64,000 nucleotides of DNA from contig JANSXX010000001.1 of NCBI GenBank assembly GCA_024742815.1, forward strand, positions 62,001 through 126,000. Direction: 5' to 3'. The position numbers and the translations under genes are program-made. The notes under the pieces were generated by a model. That model saw only the letters and a list, made by a program, of their open reading frames with translations, was not told the DNA's origin and did no database searches. Positions 1 to 8,234 of this stretch are shown piece after piece. The first letter of the stretch is position 1, and every line of letters begins with the position of its first letter. Source of the stretch: HXMU1420-13 sp024742815 (GTDB lineage: Bacteria > Bacteroidota > Rhodothermia > Balneolales > Balneolaceae).

Positions 1-267
1 CTTCCAAAAATCTCGTTTTTCTGTTTCAAATACTAGTAAAAAGTTCCCTCTCAGTATTTATGCACAGATTCCAAAATTACGGAATTCATTTGTACATAAT
101 GAGCTTAATTGCACAAAAAACTTAGAGTGAGGCCTCAAAAGGGAATGATGAAAGTTATTAGCAAAAGTGTATTTTAAAGACTAGAAATTGCCGAAAGGCA
201 TGGTGTGTAGGTTTGGTCGCCGGCTCGCCTCTTATGTATAAAAGTAAAAATAAAGGTAAAGTAAACA
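1..267. other. left-edge intergenic region
   Basis: No convincing coding region lies here. A CAAAATTA string at 73-80 reads TAATTTTG on the minus strand, which fits the TAnnTTTG -7 element of Bacteroidetes-type promoters and could serve a gene to the left of the window, but no TTG lies at the expected distance. I see no clear -33/-7 pair for recJ. Confidence 0.4.
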
Positions 268-1980
268 ATGTCATTCCGCTGGGTATATCCGCAGCCGGAA
301 CGAGAGGAGAGCGTGTCCGAAATAAAGCAGGCTCTTGGCGTACCGGACATTATAGCCCAATTGTTGGCTATTCGTGGCATAAAAACATATGATGATGCAA
401 AATCTTTTTTCCGCCCAACTATAGATCTGTTGTACGACCCATTCCTGATGAAGGATATGGATGAAGGTGCTGAGCGCCTCGCGTTGGCTATACGTAAAAG
501 CGAAAAAGTTGTGGTTTACGGCGACTACGACGTAGACGGTACCACTGCTACGGCTTGTGTGTACACGTTTTTAAAAGAATTTGGTGTAGACGCCGACTAC
601 TATATTCCGCATCGTTTTAAAGAAGGATATGGAATTAATCCCGAGGGCATACAATATGCTCACGATATAGGAGCTCATCTGATTGTATCCGTCGATTGTG
701 GGATTACAGCCATCGAAGAAGCCAAAGAGATAAAAGCAAAAGGAATGGAATTGATCATTTGTGATCATCATACGGTAGGAGATGGAATTCCTGACGCCGT
801 TGCCGTGCTCGATCCAAAGCGCCCGGATTGCAACTATCCTTTTGATGGATTATCAGGTGCAGGTGTGGGATTTAAACTGGTACAAGCAACGCTGAAAAAG
901 CTTGGTTTACCGGATTCGATTGCCTACAAATTTTTAGATCTCATAGCTATTTCTATCGCTTCTGATATTGTACCGATTATCAGTGAAAACAGAATACTGA
1001 TGCGAGCCGGGCTACAAATGTTGCAAAATAACCCGCGTGTTGGAATCAAAACGTTGATGGATTTAATTCGGATGCCGGTCAGTGACATCACAACCAGCAA
1101 AATTGTGTTTTCGATTGGACCACGAATTAATGCAGCAGGTCGGATGGGGGATGCATCAACCGCTGTTAAGTTGATGATTGCTGAATCAGCGGGGGAGGCA
1201 AAATCGTTGGCCAAAGAATTAGAGTCGATCAATTTACGTCGTCGCGACAAAGACAGTAAAACAATGGAAGAGGCTCTGGCTCAGATCGATGACGAGCTCG
1301 ACATCGACGACGTGAGTACCTTGGTGCTATACAAACCCGACTGGCATTTGGGTGTGATTGGAATTGTGGCCTCTCGACTGGTTGATATGTTTCATCGCCC
1401 GGCCATTATGTTGAGCAATGTGGAAGGCAAAATCAAAGGATCGGCGCGTAGCATTCGTGGCTTTAATATTTACGATGCCATGAAAGAATGCGAAGATTTA
1501 CTGGAGCAATTTGGTGGACATGAATTCGCTGCCGGGTTAACTTTGGAGGAAAAAAATCTGACTGAATTCCGTCGGCGAATAAATCAAATTGCTTATAACG
1601 GACTAGCTAATTCCAGTTTTGAACCTGAATTGATGGTAGATGCCAAGCTAGAACTCGCAGAAATCGACATGAAATTCTGGAAGTTACTGGCACAGTTTAA
1701 ACCCTTTGGTCCGGCCAACCTTCGCCCTATTTTTGTGAGCGAAGGAGTACAAGTAGTTGGCATTCCAACGGTAGTAGGAAATGGCCATTTAAAAATGAAG
1801 ATAAAGCAAGGTAATTCGGGTGTGTTTGATGCGATTGGATTCAATATGCATGAGTTTTTGCCTATGGTAAGAAATGGGGAATCGTTCAGTATTGCTTATG
1901 TATTGGAAGAGAATAACTGGAACGGCAGGCGGACGTTACAAATGCGATTGAAGGACATTCATTTAGCAGAAGTTGCATAA
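268..1980 (+). CDS. recJ: single-stranded-DNA-specific exonuclease RecJ
   Basis: RecJ is a cytoplasmic 5'-3' single-strand DNA exonuclease of recombination and mismatch repair. The 570-residue length is normal for the family. The DHH phosphoesterase motifs are intact: YGDYDVDG at residues 84-91, SVDCG at 141-145 and DHH at 166-168, which supply the Mn/Mg-binding aspartates and histidines. The DHHA1 signature GGHEFAAG follows further on, and the C-terminal OB-like region is present. The ATG at 268 follows a purine-rich stretch and gives the usual N-terminus. It is probably monocistronic: the next gene is a tRNA with its own promoter. The identification is secure. Confidence 0.96.
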   Translation: MSFRWVYPQPEREESVSEIKQALGVPDIIAQLLAIRGIKTYDDAKSFFRPTIDLLYDPFLMKDMDEGAERLALAIRKSEKVVVYGDYDVDGTTATACVYTFLKEFGVDADYYIPHRFKEGYGINPEGIQYAHDIGAHLIVSVDCGITAIEEAKEIKAKGMELIICDHHTVGDGIPDAVAVLDPKRPDCNYPFDGLSGAGVGFKLVQATLKKLGLPDSIAYKFLDLIAISIASDIVPIISENRILMRAGLQMLQNNPRVGIKTLMDLIRMPVSDITTSKIVFSIGPRINAAGRMGDASTAVKLMIAESAGEAKSLAKELESINLRRRDKDSKTMEEALAQIDDELDIDDVSTLVLYKPDWHLGVIGIVASRLVDMFHRPAIMLSNVEGKIKGSARSIRGFNIYDAMKECEDLLEQFGGHEFAAGLTLEEKNLTEFRRRINQIAYNGLANSSFEPELMVDAKLELAEIDMKFWKLLAQFKPFGPANLRPIFVSEGVQVVGIPTVVGNGHLKMKIKQGNSGVFDAIGFNMHEFLPMVRNGESFSIAYVLEENNWNGRRTLQMRLKDIHLAEVA

Positions 1981-1995
1981 ATTTGAAATCGGTTA

Positions 1996-2026
1996 TTGTA
2001 TCTGGGTAGATAACCCGCTATCTTTG
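1996..2026 (+). promoter_or_regulatory. Bacteroidetes-type promoter of tRNA-Phe
   Basis: TTG at 1996-1998, a 20-nt spacer and TATCTTTG at 2019-2026 match the known TTG-N17-23-TAnnTTTG promoter of the Bacteroidetes primary sigma factor. The start would fall near 2033, about 10 nt before the mature tRNA 5' end. Confidence 0.8.
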
Positions 2027-2042
2027 CCGTCCTCTTAAACAA

Positions 2043-2115
<73 letters not shown>

Positions 2116-2121
2116 CGTTTT

Positions 2122-2155
2122 AAACCCCGATCGGATTTCTGGTTGGGGTTTTTTT
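2122..2155 (+). terminator. Rho-independent terminator of tRNA-Phe
   Basis: AACCCC at 2123-2128 pairs with GGGGTT at 2145-2150, and the arm runs into a T tract to 2155. It lies 7 bases after the tRNA. Confidence 0.8.
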
Positions 2156-2265
2156 GTGGATTTTAGTTTCCATTGGATCAGTGTATCGTTTCGTAACAGG
2201 GCTCTAGAACAAGGATAAAAGGTTGAAAGCTATAAGGTATTTCATATCTGGAAAGTGCATTTTCC

Positions 2266-2300
2266 CTTATTCCTTATTCCTAATTCCTAATTCCTAATTC
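2266..2300. repeat. heptamer tandem repeat, 5 units
   Basis: Five consecutive 7-mers: CTTATTC twice (2266-2279), then CTAATTC three times (2280-2300). The array contains the stop codon (CTA on the plus strand, 2280-2282) and the last codons of the minus-strand amidohydrolase gene, so repeat expansion or loss could change that protein's C-terminus. Confidence 0.85.
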
Positions 2301-4037
2301 CTCAAATACCAACTTCCCATCCATAATGGTACCAAGAACTCGACCATTCCATAGCGAATCTGGGTTATGTTGGCCCACGTTTAGTACATCAATGTTTAAA
2401 ATGGTGAGATCAGCACGTTTTCCCACTTCAATAGTGCCGAGTACTTCTTCCTGAAATGCCGCGTAAGCCGACCAGTTCGTATATGCTCTCAGCGCTTCTT
2501 CGGGAGTGAGGGCTTGCTCGGGATACCAGCCACCTTCGGGTTGGCGATCTTTGTTTTTGCGGGTGATGGCGGCATAAAATCCATAAAAGAAATTGTGATC
2601 GCTGCCGGTTAAGTCAGAATTGAAAGTAAGTGGAACTCCATATTCTCGAAAAGTTCGCCAGGCATAAGCTCCCTTTATTCGTTCACTACCAACGCGGTCC
2701 TCCGCCCAACCCATATCTTCAGCCATGTGCGGTGGTTCCATTGAAGCAATGAGCTCCAGATCAGCAAAACGTGAAAAATCATCGGCATGAACAACCTGAG
2801 CGTGTTCAATACGGTGACGATAGGCTTTTACTTCCGGGTTCGTATCAAAAATACGTTCGTAAAAGTTCAACATATCCCGATTTCCGGCATCACCGATGGC
2901 ATGAATTCCTACCTGAAAACCGGCGCTCATCATGTCTTCAACAAGTGCTTCGTTGAAGCCATAATCTTCGCCACTTACTCCACGGTGACCGGGTTTATCG
3001 GAGTAATCCTCAATCAATTTTGCCCCACGAATTCCCAAGGAACCATCATAATACGCTTTTACTGCTCTCACGGTGAGCATTTCTCCGGTTGCAGTCTCGG
3101 GACCTTTTTGCATCCACTCATTAAGTAACTCTTCGTCGGTGGCCTGTAACATGGCATAAACACGAACGGGAGCGCTGCCTTCATCTTCATGAAACTGATA
3201 AGCGGCTAAATATTCGGCATTCGTTCCGGCATCATGAAAAGCGGTGTAGCCTGATTCTGCCATCACATTCATACCATGCAGCACAATATCTCTATAATCA
3301 CTTTCGGTTTTCGGTGGAAGGGACTCTTCAATCAGTTCAGCAGCGTTGTTGGTGAAAATACCTAACAATTCACCGTCTTCATTTTTCAGGATGTCGCCGC
3401 CAACCGGCACGGGCGTTTGTGCGGTAATTCCAGCACGCTTCATCGCTTCATGATTGGCAACCGAAGTGAAACCATGTGTTCCTATTATGAATACCGGTCT
3501 GTCCGGGAAAGCTTCCGAAAGCATATCTGCAGTGGGTAGTTTTTCGGTGGCCATACTTCCCTCATCGTATCCAAAACCAAGAACCCAATCTTCCGCCACC
3601 GTTGATTCTTTTTGATGATCCACGAGATATTGCACAATCGATTCGGCATCACTTAACCCGGTTAACTCAATTTTCCCTAAATCCTCGCCAAAGTAAAATG
3701 GGTGAGCATGGCTATCAACAAGTCCCGGTATGACAGTCCCGCCCTTTGCATCGAGTAGCATAGTTGATTCATTTTGAAAAGATAGTGCGGTTTCTTCATC
3801 ACCAACAAAAATAATGTGTTCACCCTCAATTACGATAGCTGAAGCATCGGGAATCCATCGGCCATTATTGTATGGAGCATCTGGATGAGGGCTTCCATCA
3901 AGTCCGGGATCAGACCAACTTAGTGTATATACTTTTGCGTTGGTGATGATGGTTCGATTTGGATCATTTGTTGAACATGCATTTAACAGGAAAGCGTTAA
4001 GTAGGATTATCAGCGTGGTTGTTGAGGGAATTTTCAT
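2280..4037 (-). CDS. amidohydrolase 3 family lipoprotein (YtcJ-like)
   Basis: A predicted metal-dependent hydrolase of the amidohydrolase superfamily, about 585 residues, probably anchored outside the inner membrane. I start it at the ATG at 4037 because the protein then begins with a lipoprotein signal ending LLNAC (Cys21); upstream codons in frame give no sensible N-terminus. A composite beta-sandwich at the N-terminus is followed by the metal site HAH at about residues 110-112 (VDSHAHP). The FNSDLTGSDH segment near the C-terminus is typical of the YtcJ group. The substrate is unknown; relatives hydrolyse N-acyl amides or cyclic ureas. The stop codon lies inside a heptamer repeat. The minus-strand string AACCTTTG (4060-4067 on plus, read in reverse) is a weak -7 candidate. 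Confidence 0.85.
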   Translation of the reverse strand: MKIPSTTTLIILLNAFLLNACSTNDPNRTIITNAKVYTLSWSDPGLDGSPHPDAPYNNGRWIPDASAIVIEGEHIIFVGDEETALSFQNESTMLLDAKGGTVIPGLVDSHAHPFYFGEDLGKIELTGLSDAESIVQYLVDHQKESTVAEDWVLGFGYDEGSMATEKLPTADMLSEAFPDRPVFIIGTHGFTSVANHEAMKRAGITAQTPVPVGGDILKNEDGELLGIFTNNAAELIEESLPPKTESDYRDIVLHGMNVMAESGYTAFHDAGTNAEYLAAYQFHEDEGSAPVRVYAMLQATDEELLNEWMQKGPETATGEMLTVRAVKAYYDGSLGIRGAKLIEDYSDKPGHRGVSGEDYGFNEALVEDMMSAGFQVGIHAIGDAGNRDMLNFYERIFDTNPEVKAYRHRIEHAQVVHADDFSRFADLELIASMEPPHMAEDMGWAEDRVGSERIKGAYAWRTFREYGVPLTFNSDLTGSDHNFFYGFYAAITRKNKDRQPEGGWYPEQALTPEEALRAYTNWSAYAAFQEEVLGTIEVGKRADLTILNIDVLNVGQHNPDSLWNGRVLGTIMDGKLVFEELGIRN

Positions 4038-4241
4038 ACTCTGGGAATAAAGCCGGCAAAGGTTGGTTTTGATTGGATGAAGCCAAGTATCGGAGTAAAG
4101 AAGTAGTTTAGCAACCAAGAGAAGGTTAGTGATTAGAAAGTGAATGATTTAATCGAATAACGGCCATTAACCCGTTCGCATGCAGAACGTTGCGCGTTGG
4201 ACGAGTGTTTATTCAGCGTAACATCAACATAAAAATAGGTT

Positions 4242-5240
4242 ATGGAATATAGATTTTTAGGAAAATCAGGATTAAAAGTATCGGCATTATCTTTTGGATC
4301 GTGGGTAACATTTGGGGAGCAGGTTGATACCGATCTGGCGTACAATCAAATGAAAACAGCGTATGACGCCGGAGTTAATTTTTTCGATAATGCAGAAGCG
4401 TATGAAGCGGGTAAATCGGAAGAGATAATGGGAACCGTTATTCAAAAAGCCGGTTGGAAGCGCTCAGATTTGGTATTGTCTACCAAGATTTTCTGGGGTG
4501 GCGATGGCCCTAATGATAAAGGGTTGTCGTTTAAGCACATCAAAGAAGGTACCGAAGCAGCGCTGAAAAGAATGCAAACGGAGTATGTGGATCTGATTTT
4601 TTGCCATCGCCCTGATTTGTATACACCAATTAGTGAAACGGTTTGGGCTATGAATCAAATGATTAATGAAGGAAAAGCGCTGTATTGGGGAACGAGTGAG
4701 TGGAGCGCCGAACAAATCAGAATTGCTTACGATTTTGCTGTGCAGAATCATCTTCGTCCGCCACTTATGGAACAACCGGAATACAATATGTTTAACCGGC
4801 ATAAAGTGGAAAAAGAATATAGATTGCTTTATCGGGATATTGGGTTGGGAACTACAATATGGAGTCCGCTGGCTTCGGGGTTACTTACCGGAAAATATAA
4901 CGATGGAGTTCCGGAAGGATCACGATTGGATCTCGAGAAATACAGCTGGCTTAAAAAGCGCCTGTTAGAAACGGAAGAAGGTCGTGCAAAGCTGGAAAAG
5001 GTAAAAAAACTAGCGCCAATAGCCGCCGACCTGGGAATTTCGATGCCACAATTGGCACTCGCTTGGTGCTTGAATAACAAAGATGTGAGTACCGTAATCA
5101 CCGGCGCTTCGAACGTAGAACAAGTGCAGCAAAACATGAAAACTATGGATGTGATCGATAAAGTAGACGAGCAAGTGATGACAGCAATCGAAGAAATATT
5201 ACAAAATAAGCCTACGGATGATCAGGATTGGAGAGGGTAG
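4242..5240 (+). CDS. aldo/keto reductase, Kv-beta/YghZ-like
   Basis: A 332-residue NADPH-dependent aldo/keto reductase with the (beta/alpha)8 fold. The catalytic tetrad is visible: D49, Y54 (in AEAYEAGKSE), K82 (STKIFWGG) and H122 (FCHRPD). The TKIFWGG and EYVDLIF strings resemble the potassium-channel beta-subunit branch (AKR6), of which bacterial YghZ/GpR-like reductases are members; unlike the eukaryotic channel subunits it keeps the catalytic histidine. It probably reduces small aldehydes or ketones in the cytoplasm; the physiological substrate cannot be read from the sequence. A small membrane protein gene follows 56 bases on. Confidence 0.93.
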   Translation: MEYRFLGKSGLKVSALSFGSWVTFGEQVDTDLAYNQMKTAYDAGVNFFDNAEAYEAGKSEEIMGTVIQKAGWKRSDLVLSTKIFWGGDGPNDKGLSFKHIKEGTEAALKRMQTEYVDLIFCHRPDLYTPISETVWAMNQMINEGKALYWGTSEWSAEQIRIAYDFAVQNHLRPPLMEQPEYNMFNRHKVEKEYRLLYRDIGLGTTIWSPLASGLLTGKYNDGVPEGSRLDLEKYSWLKKRLLETEEGRAKLEKVKKLAPIAADLGISMPQLALAWCLNNKDVSTVITGASNVEQVQQNMKTMDVIDKVDEQVMTAIEEILQNKPTDDQDWRG

Positions 5241-5296
5241 CCTGATCAATTAATCTCCACCGTTTATAATTTCTAACTTTTAAAAGGGAATGCACC

Positions 5297-5737
5297 ATGT
5301 TACGATTTATAACCATAGATTCGCCATATAAACCCAAACAGCGACAAATCCTAAACACCATACTTGCCTTGGCAACCGGGGTTTTAACGCTTATCTACCC
5401 AGACTTTCTCTATATGTTTGCCGGTGGATATTTGGTTGCCTTAGGGATTTTGTTTTTTGCATTCAAGCTTCCATCCATATTGGCGGCAATTCCATTAGTT
5501 AGTGGAGTGCTAATTTTCATATTCCCGGAGCTTATTCCAATTACTTTTGGCGTATTCCTGATCTTGTTTGGTTTGATTTTCTTCTTTTCATTTTCGCTCA
5601 GCATTTTAGGTGTTTTAACCTTTGTAATTGGGTTGTTGATATACTTTAACCCCGACTCCATTGCCTACCTGATTGCATCGTTTATGTTGTTATATTCCAC
5701 AACGAATTTGATACAATTATTCAGATCTAAAGATTGA
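5297..5737 (+). CDS. small membrane protein, HdeD/DUF308-like
   Basis: A 146-residue, strongly hydrophobic protein with about six short membrane helices in pairs, each separated by a Y/F-P-[DE] turn (IYPDFL, IFPELI, YFNPDS). This internal repetition of a two-helix unit is characteristic of HdeD/DUF308-type proteins, which are linked to acid or envelope stress. The start follows AAAAGGGAATGCACC, a reasonable ribosome site. Assignment rests on topology and the repeated turn, not on a catalytic motif. Confidence 0.6.
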   Translation: MLRFITIDSPYKPKQRQILNTILALATGVLTLIYPDFLYMFAGGYLVALGILFFAFKLPSILAAIPLVSGVLIFIFPELIPITFGVFLILFGLIFFFSFSLSILGVLTFVIGLLIYFNPDSIAYLIASFMLLYSTTNLIQLFRSKD

Positions 5738-5827
5738 TTGAAATCTCACCTAACTAATTGCGGATGTTAAACACCGGGATAACATTAGAAAGTTGTTCAG
5801 AATTATCAGATTCAGCCGATAAGTGAT

Positions 5828-5835
5828 TATCTTTG
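5828..5835 (+). promoter_or_regulatory. TATCTTTG -7 element upstream of the first CHASE kinase
   Basis: The same octamer as in the tRNA-Phe and receiver-gene promoters, 26 bases before the TTG start. No TTG sits 17-23 bases upstream, so the -33 element is weak or absent. Confidence 0.5.
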
Positions 5836-5860
5836 AAGGTAATTTGTTAGCATAAAAAGG

Positions 5861-8152
5861 TTGTCGCACACCAATATTCATACTAACCGCTTCCCACCGG
5901 CTTTGTCCGGTTTTTTAATTGCTCTGCTGATTTTCGGCCTTGGCATAATTATATCCTATTTCCGTTTTCAGGTGCAAAAACAAAGCGAGCAAAATGAGTT
6001 ACGCGATGTAATGGAAATCGTGGAACAAAATATTCAACGTACCATTAGTGAAGCCTATAGTGCGGCACTATTTCTTGCCCTAACCGTTCAAGATGATGGT
6101 GAGGTTAAAAACTTTGAGTCGTATGCTGAAAATCTGATGAACAATCACGAAGCTGTTGATGCACTTCAGCTCGTTCCTGATGGTGTAATTCAGTTTGTTT
6201 ACCCATTGGAAGGCAACGAATCCGTGATTGGTTATAACATCATGGACGATCCCAAAGTAAACAGGGAAGTAAGGCGAGCCACCGAATCGAAAACCATATA
6301 TTTTGCCGGACCGATTGAGTTGAAGCAAGGAGGAATGGCTGTAATCGGGCGGTTGCCGGTATTTATTGAGGGTGAGATGTGGGGCTTATCGGCGGTGATT
6401 GTCTACTTGAATTCACTTATAGATCAATCAGGAATTAACGAGTTTTCGAACAGTTACTATTTTCAGCTGGCTAAAACGAATCCCAACACCGGCATCGAAG
6501 AGTTCTTTCTACCAGTTGATGAAACGATAGAGTTTGACGACGTTCAATCGGTTGATTTTCCTGAAGGCGAATGGAAGTTGTATGCCGCCTATCGAAATAG
6601 TGCCGGCGCTTGGTATTCTTTTTTGCTTATTGGAATCTTTTCGCTGATGGTGTCCATTTTATGTGGCTACTTGTCCTACCGACTGTTCCGTAAGCCATTT
6701 GAGTTGGAAGATTTAATCGACGAACAATCGAAGAAACTTCTCGAGAGCAGAGAGCAGTTTAAGCAAAGTTCTGAGCTGTTGACTTCGGTACTAGAAAGCC
6801 CACAGAACATCGCCATTTTTTCGTTAGATCGAGATTACAATTACATCTCATTTAATGAGAATTATCGCCGCATGGTGCAAGATTCGTTTGGAGTTCCGGT
6901 CAAAAAAGGGATGAATATTTTTGATGTAGTTCCTAAAAAATCCCGCGCATTATTGATGGTAAATTTTAACCGCGCGTTAAATGGTGAGGCTTTCGAGTTT
7001 ATTCAGGAGAATGTAGATACTGATATGCATGTGCAATATTGGCAAAATTGGTTCTCACCCATTCGCGATCGCCAAAAAAATATTATCGGTCTCACGGTAT
7101 TTTCCATCGATATTACACAGCGTGTTGAGGCTGAACAAACCATCGAGCGTAACGAACGTCGCCTTAGAACGCTCATTTCAAACTCTCCGTACTGCATTCA
7201 CGAATTAGATGTAGAAGGCAGGCTCATTTCCATCAATGAAGCCGGGCTAAAGATGTTCAAAATGGAAAGTGCCGAGGAATTTATAGGGCGAAATTATTTT
7301 GCCTTGATGAAAAACGGGCATCGGGAAACCTCTGAGTATTTATTTAATCGCACGTTATTGGGAGAGTCTACGGAATTTGGTTTCGATGACGGCGAGAACT
7401 ATTTCGAGTCGTTGTTTATTCCCATCCGAAACGACGACAATGTGGTAACGCGAGTAATGGGTATCACACAAGATGTCACCGATCGGAAGCAATCTGAGGC
7501 CTTTGTTGAAAATTCATTGCGTGAGAAAACAACTTTGCTTGCAGAAATTCACCACCGTGTTAAAAATAATCTCGCCATCGTATCGGGATTATTGGAATTG
7601 CAAAAAGGTGAAGTGGATGACGATCGATTGACGGCAATTTTTGATCAGAGTATCAATCGAATTATCAGTATAGCCATGGTGCACGAGTTGATGTACAACA
7701 CGCAGGATTTGTCATCGATAAATGTGCATGCTTATTTGGAGAAACTGGTGCCTGCAATAAGTGCCACTATGCAAAACCGCCTTCAAAATGTGGATATTGA
7801 TATAGATATCGAAGAGTACCGATTGAATATCAATCAGGCGATACCGCTTGGCCTGCTGTTAAACGAACTGATTACCAATTCTTTCAAATACGCATTTAAA
7901 AACCGGGAAAATAATCGCATCAGTATTCGATTGGTGGTACAAAACGAGACACTTAATGTGGTGTATGCCGATAATGGCCCGGGATTTCCTGAGGATATTG
8001 ATTTCGAAAAGCCAAAAAATCTCGGATTAAATCTTATTCATGCCCAACTTCAGCAATTGGACGCTACTTACAGAGCAATTACTACCCATAAATTCGAGCT
8101 CAACTTTAGTTTTTCGGTGCAGGGGAGAGGAAGCCATTCCAACATTAATTAG
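5861..8152 (+). CDS. CHASE-PAS-PAS HisKA_2 sensor histidine kinase
   Basis: A 763-residue membrane sensor kinase. Residues 14-34 are a membrane helix; 45-245 form a periplasmic CHASE domain with the signature LVPDGVIQFVYPLEGNE and later GRLPVF; 252-275 are the second helix; PAS domains span about 305-425 and 430-545. The HisKA_2 dimerisation domain has the phospho-acceptor in EIHHRVKNN (H564/H565), and the ATPase domain shows N-box LLNELITNSFKYAF and G-box DNGPGFPE. The start is TTG at 5861: the upstream frame closes at TAA (5853-5855) and no ATG precedes the first helix. The next gene is a paralogue lacking one PAS, so the pair arose by duplication. A ligand is not predictable; known CHASE ligands include cytokinin-like adenines. 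Confidence 0.9.
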   Translation: MSHTNIHTNRFPPALSGFLIALLIFGLGIIISYFRFQVQKQSEQNELRDVMEIVEQNIQRTISEAYSAALFLALTVQDDGEVKNFESYAENLMNNHEAVDALQLVPDGVIQFVYPLEGNESVIGYNIMDDPKVNREVRRATESKTIYFAGPIELKQGGMAVIGRLPVFIEGEMWGLSAVIVYLNSLIDQSGINEFSNSYYFQLAKTNPNTGIEEFFLPVDETIEFDDVQSVDFPEGEWKLYAAYRNSAGAWYSFLLIGIFSLMVSILCGYLSYRLFRKPFELEDLIDEQSKKLLESREQFKQSSELLTSVLESPQNIAIFSLDRDYNYISFNENYRRMVQDSFGVPVKKGMNIFDVVPKKSRALLMVNFNRALNGEAFEFIQENVDTDMHVQYWQNWFSPIRDRQKNIIGLTVFSIDITQRVEAEQTIERNERRLRTLISNSPYCIHELDVEGRLISINEAGLKMFKMESAEEFIGRNYFALMKNGHRETSEYLFNRTLLGESTEFGFDDGENYFESLFIPIRNDDNVVTRVMGITQDVTDRKQSEAFVENSLREKTTLLAEIHHRVKNNLAIVSGLLELQKGEVDDDRLTAIFDQSINRIISIAMVHELMYNTQDLSSINVHAYLEKLVPAISATMQNRLQNVDIDIDIEEYRLNINQAIPLGLLLNELITNSFKYAFKNRENNRISIRLVVQNETLNVVYADNGPGFPEDIDFEKPKNLGLNLIHAQLQQLDATYRAITTHKFELNFSFSVQGRGSHSNIN

Positions 8153-8234
8153 CAGTTTATTGCCTAAAATCAAAAAAACAGCGCCGTTGTATTCTGCGTT
8201 TTTACTACCTTCTGTGGCAATGTTCGCTTAATCT

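Noticed and set aside
2266..2300. CRISPR-like array
   Set aside because: Units are 7 bp and contiguous, with no spacers and no cas genes.
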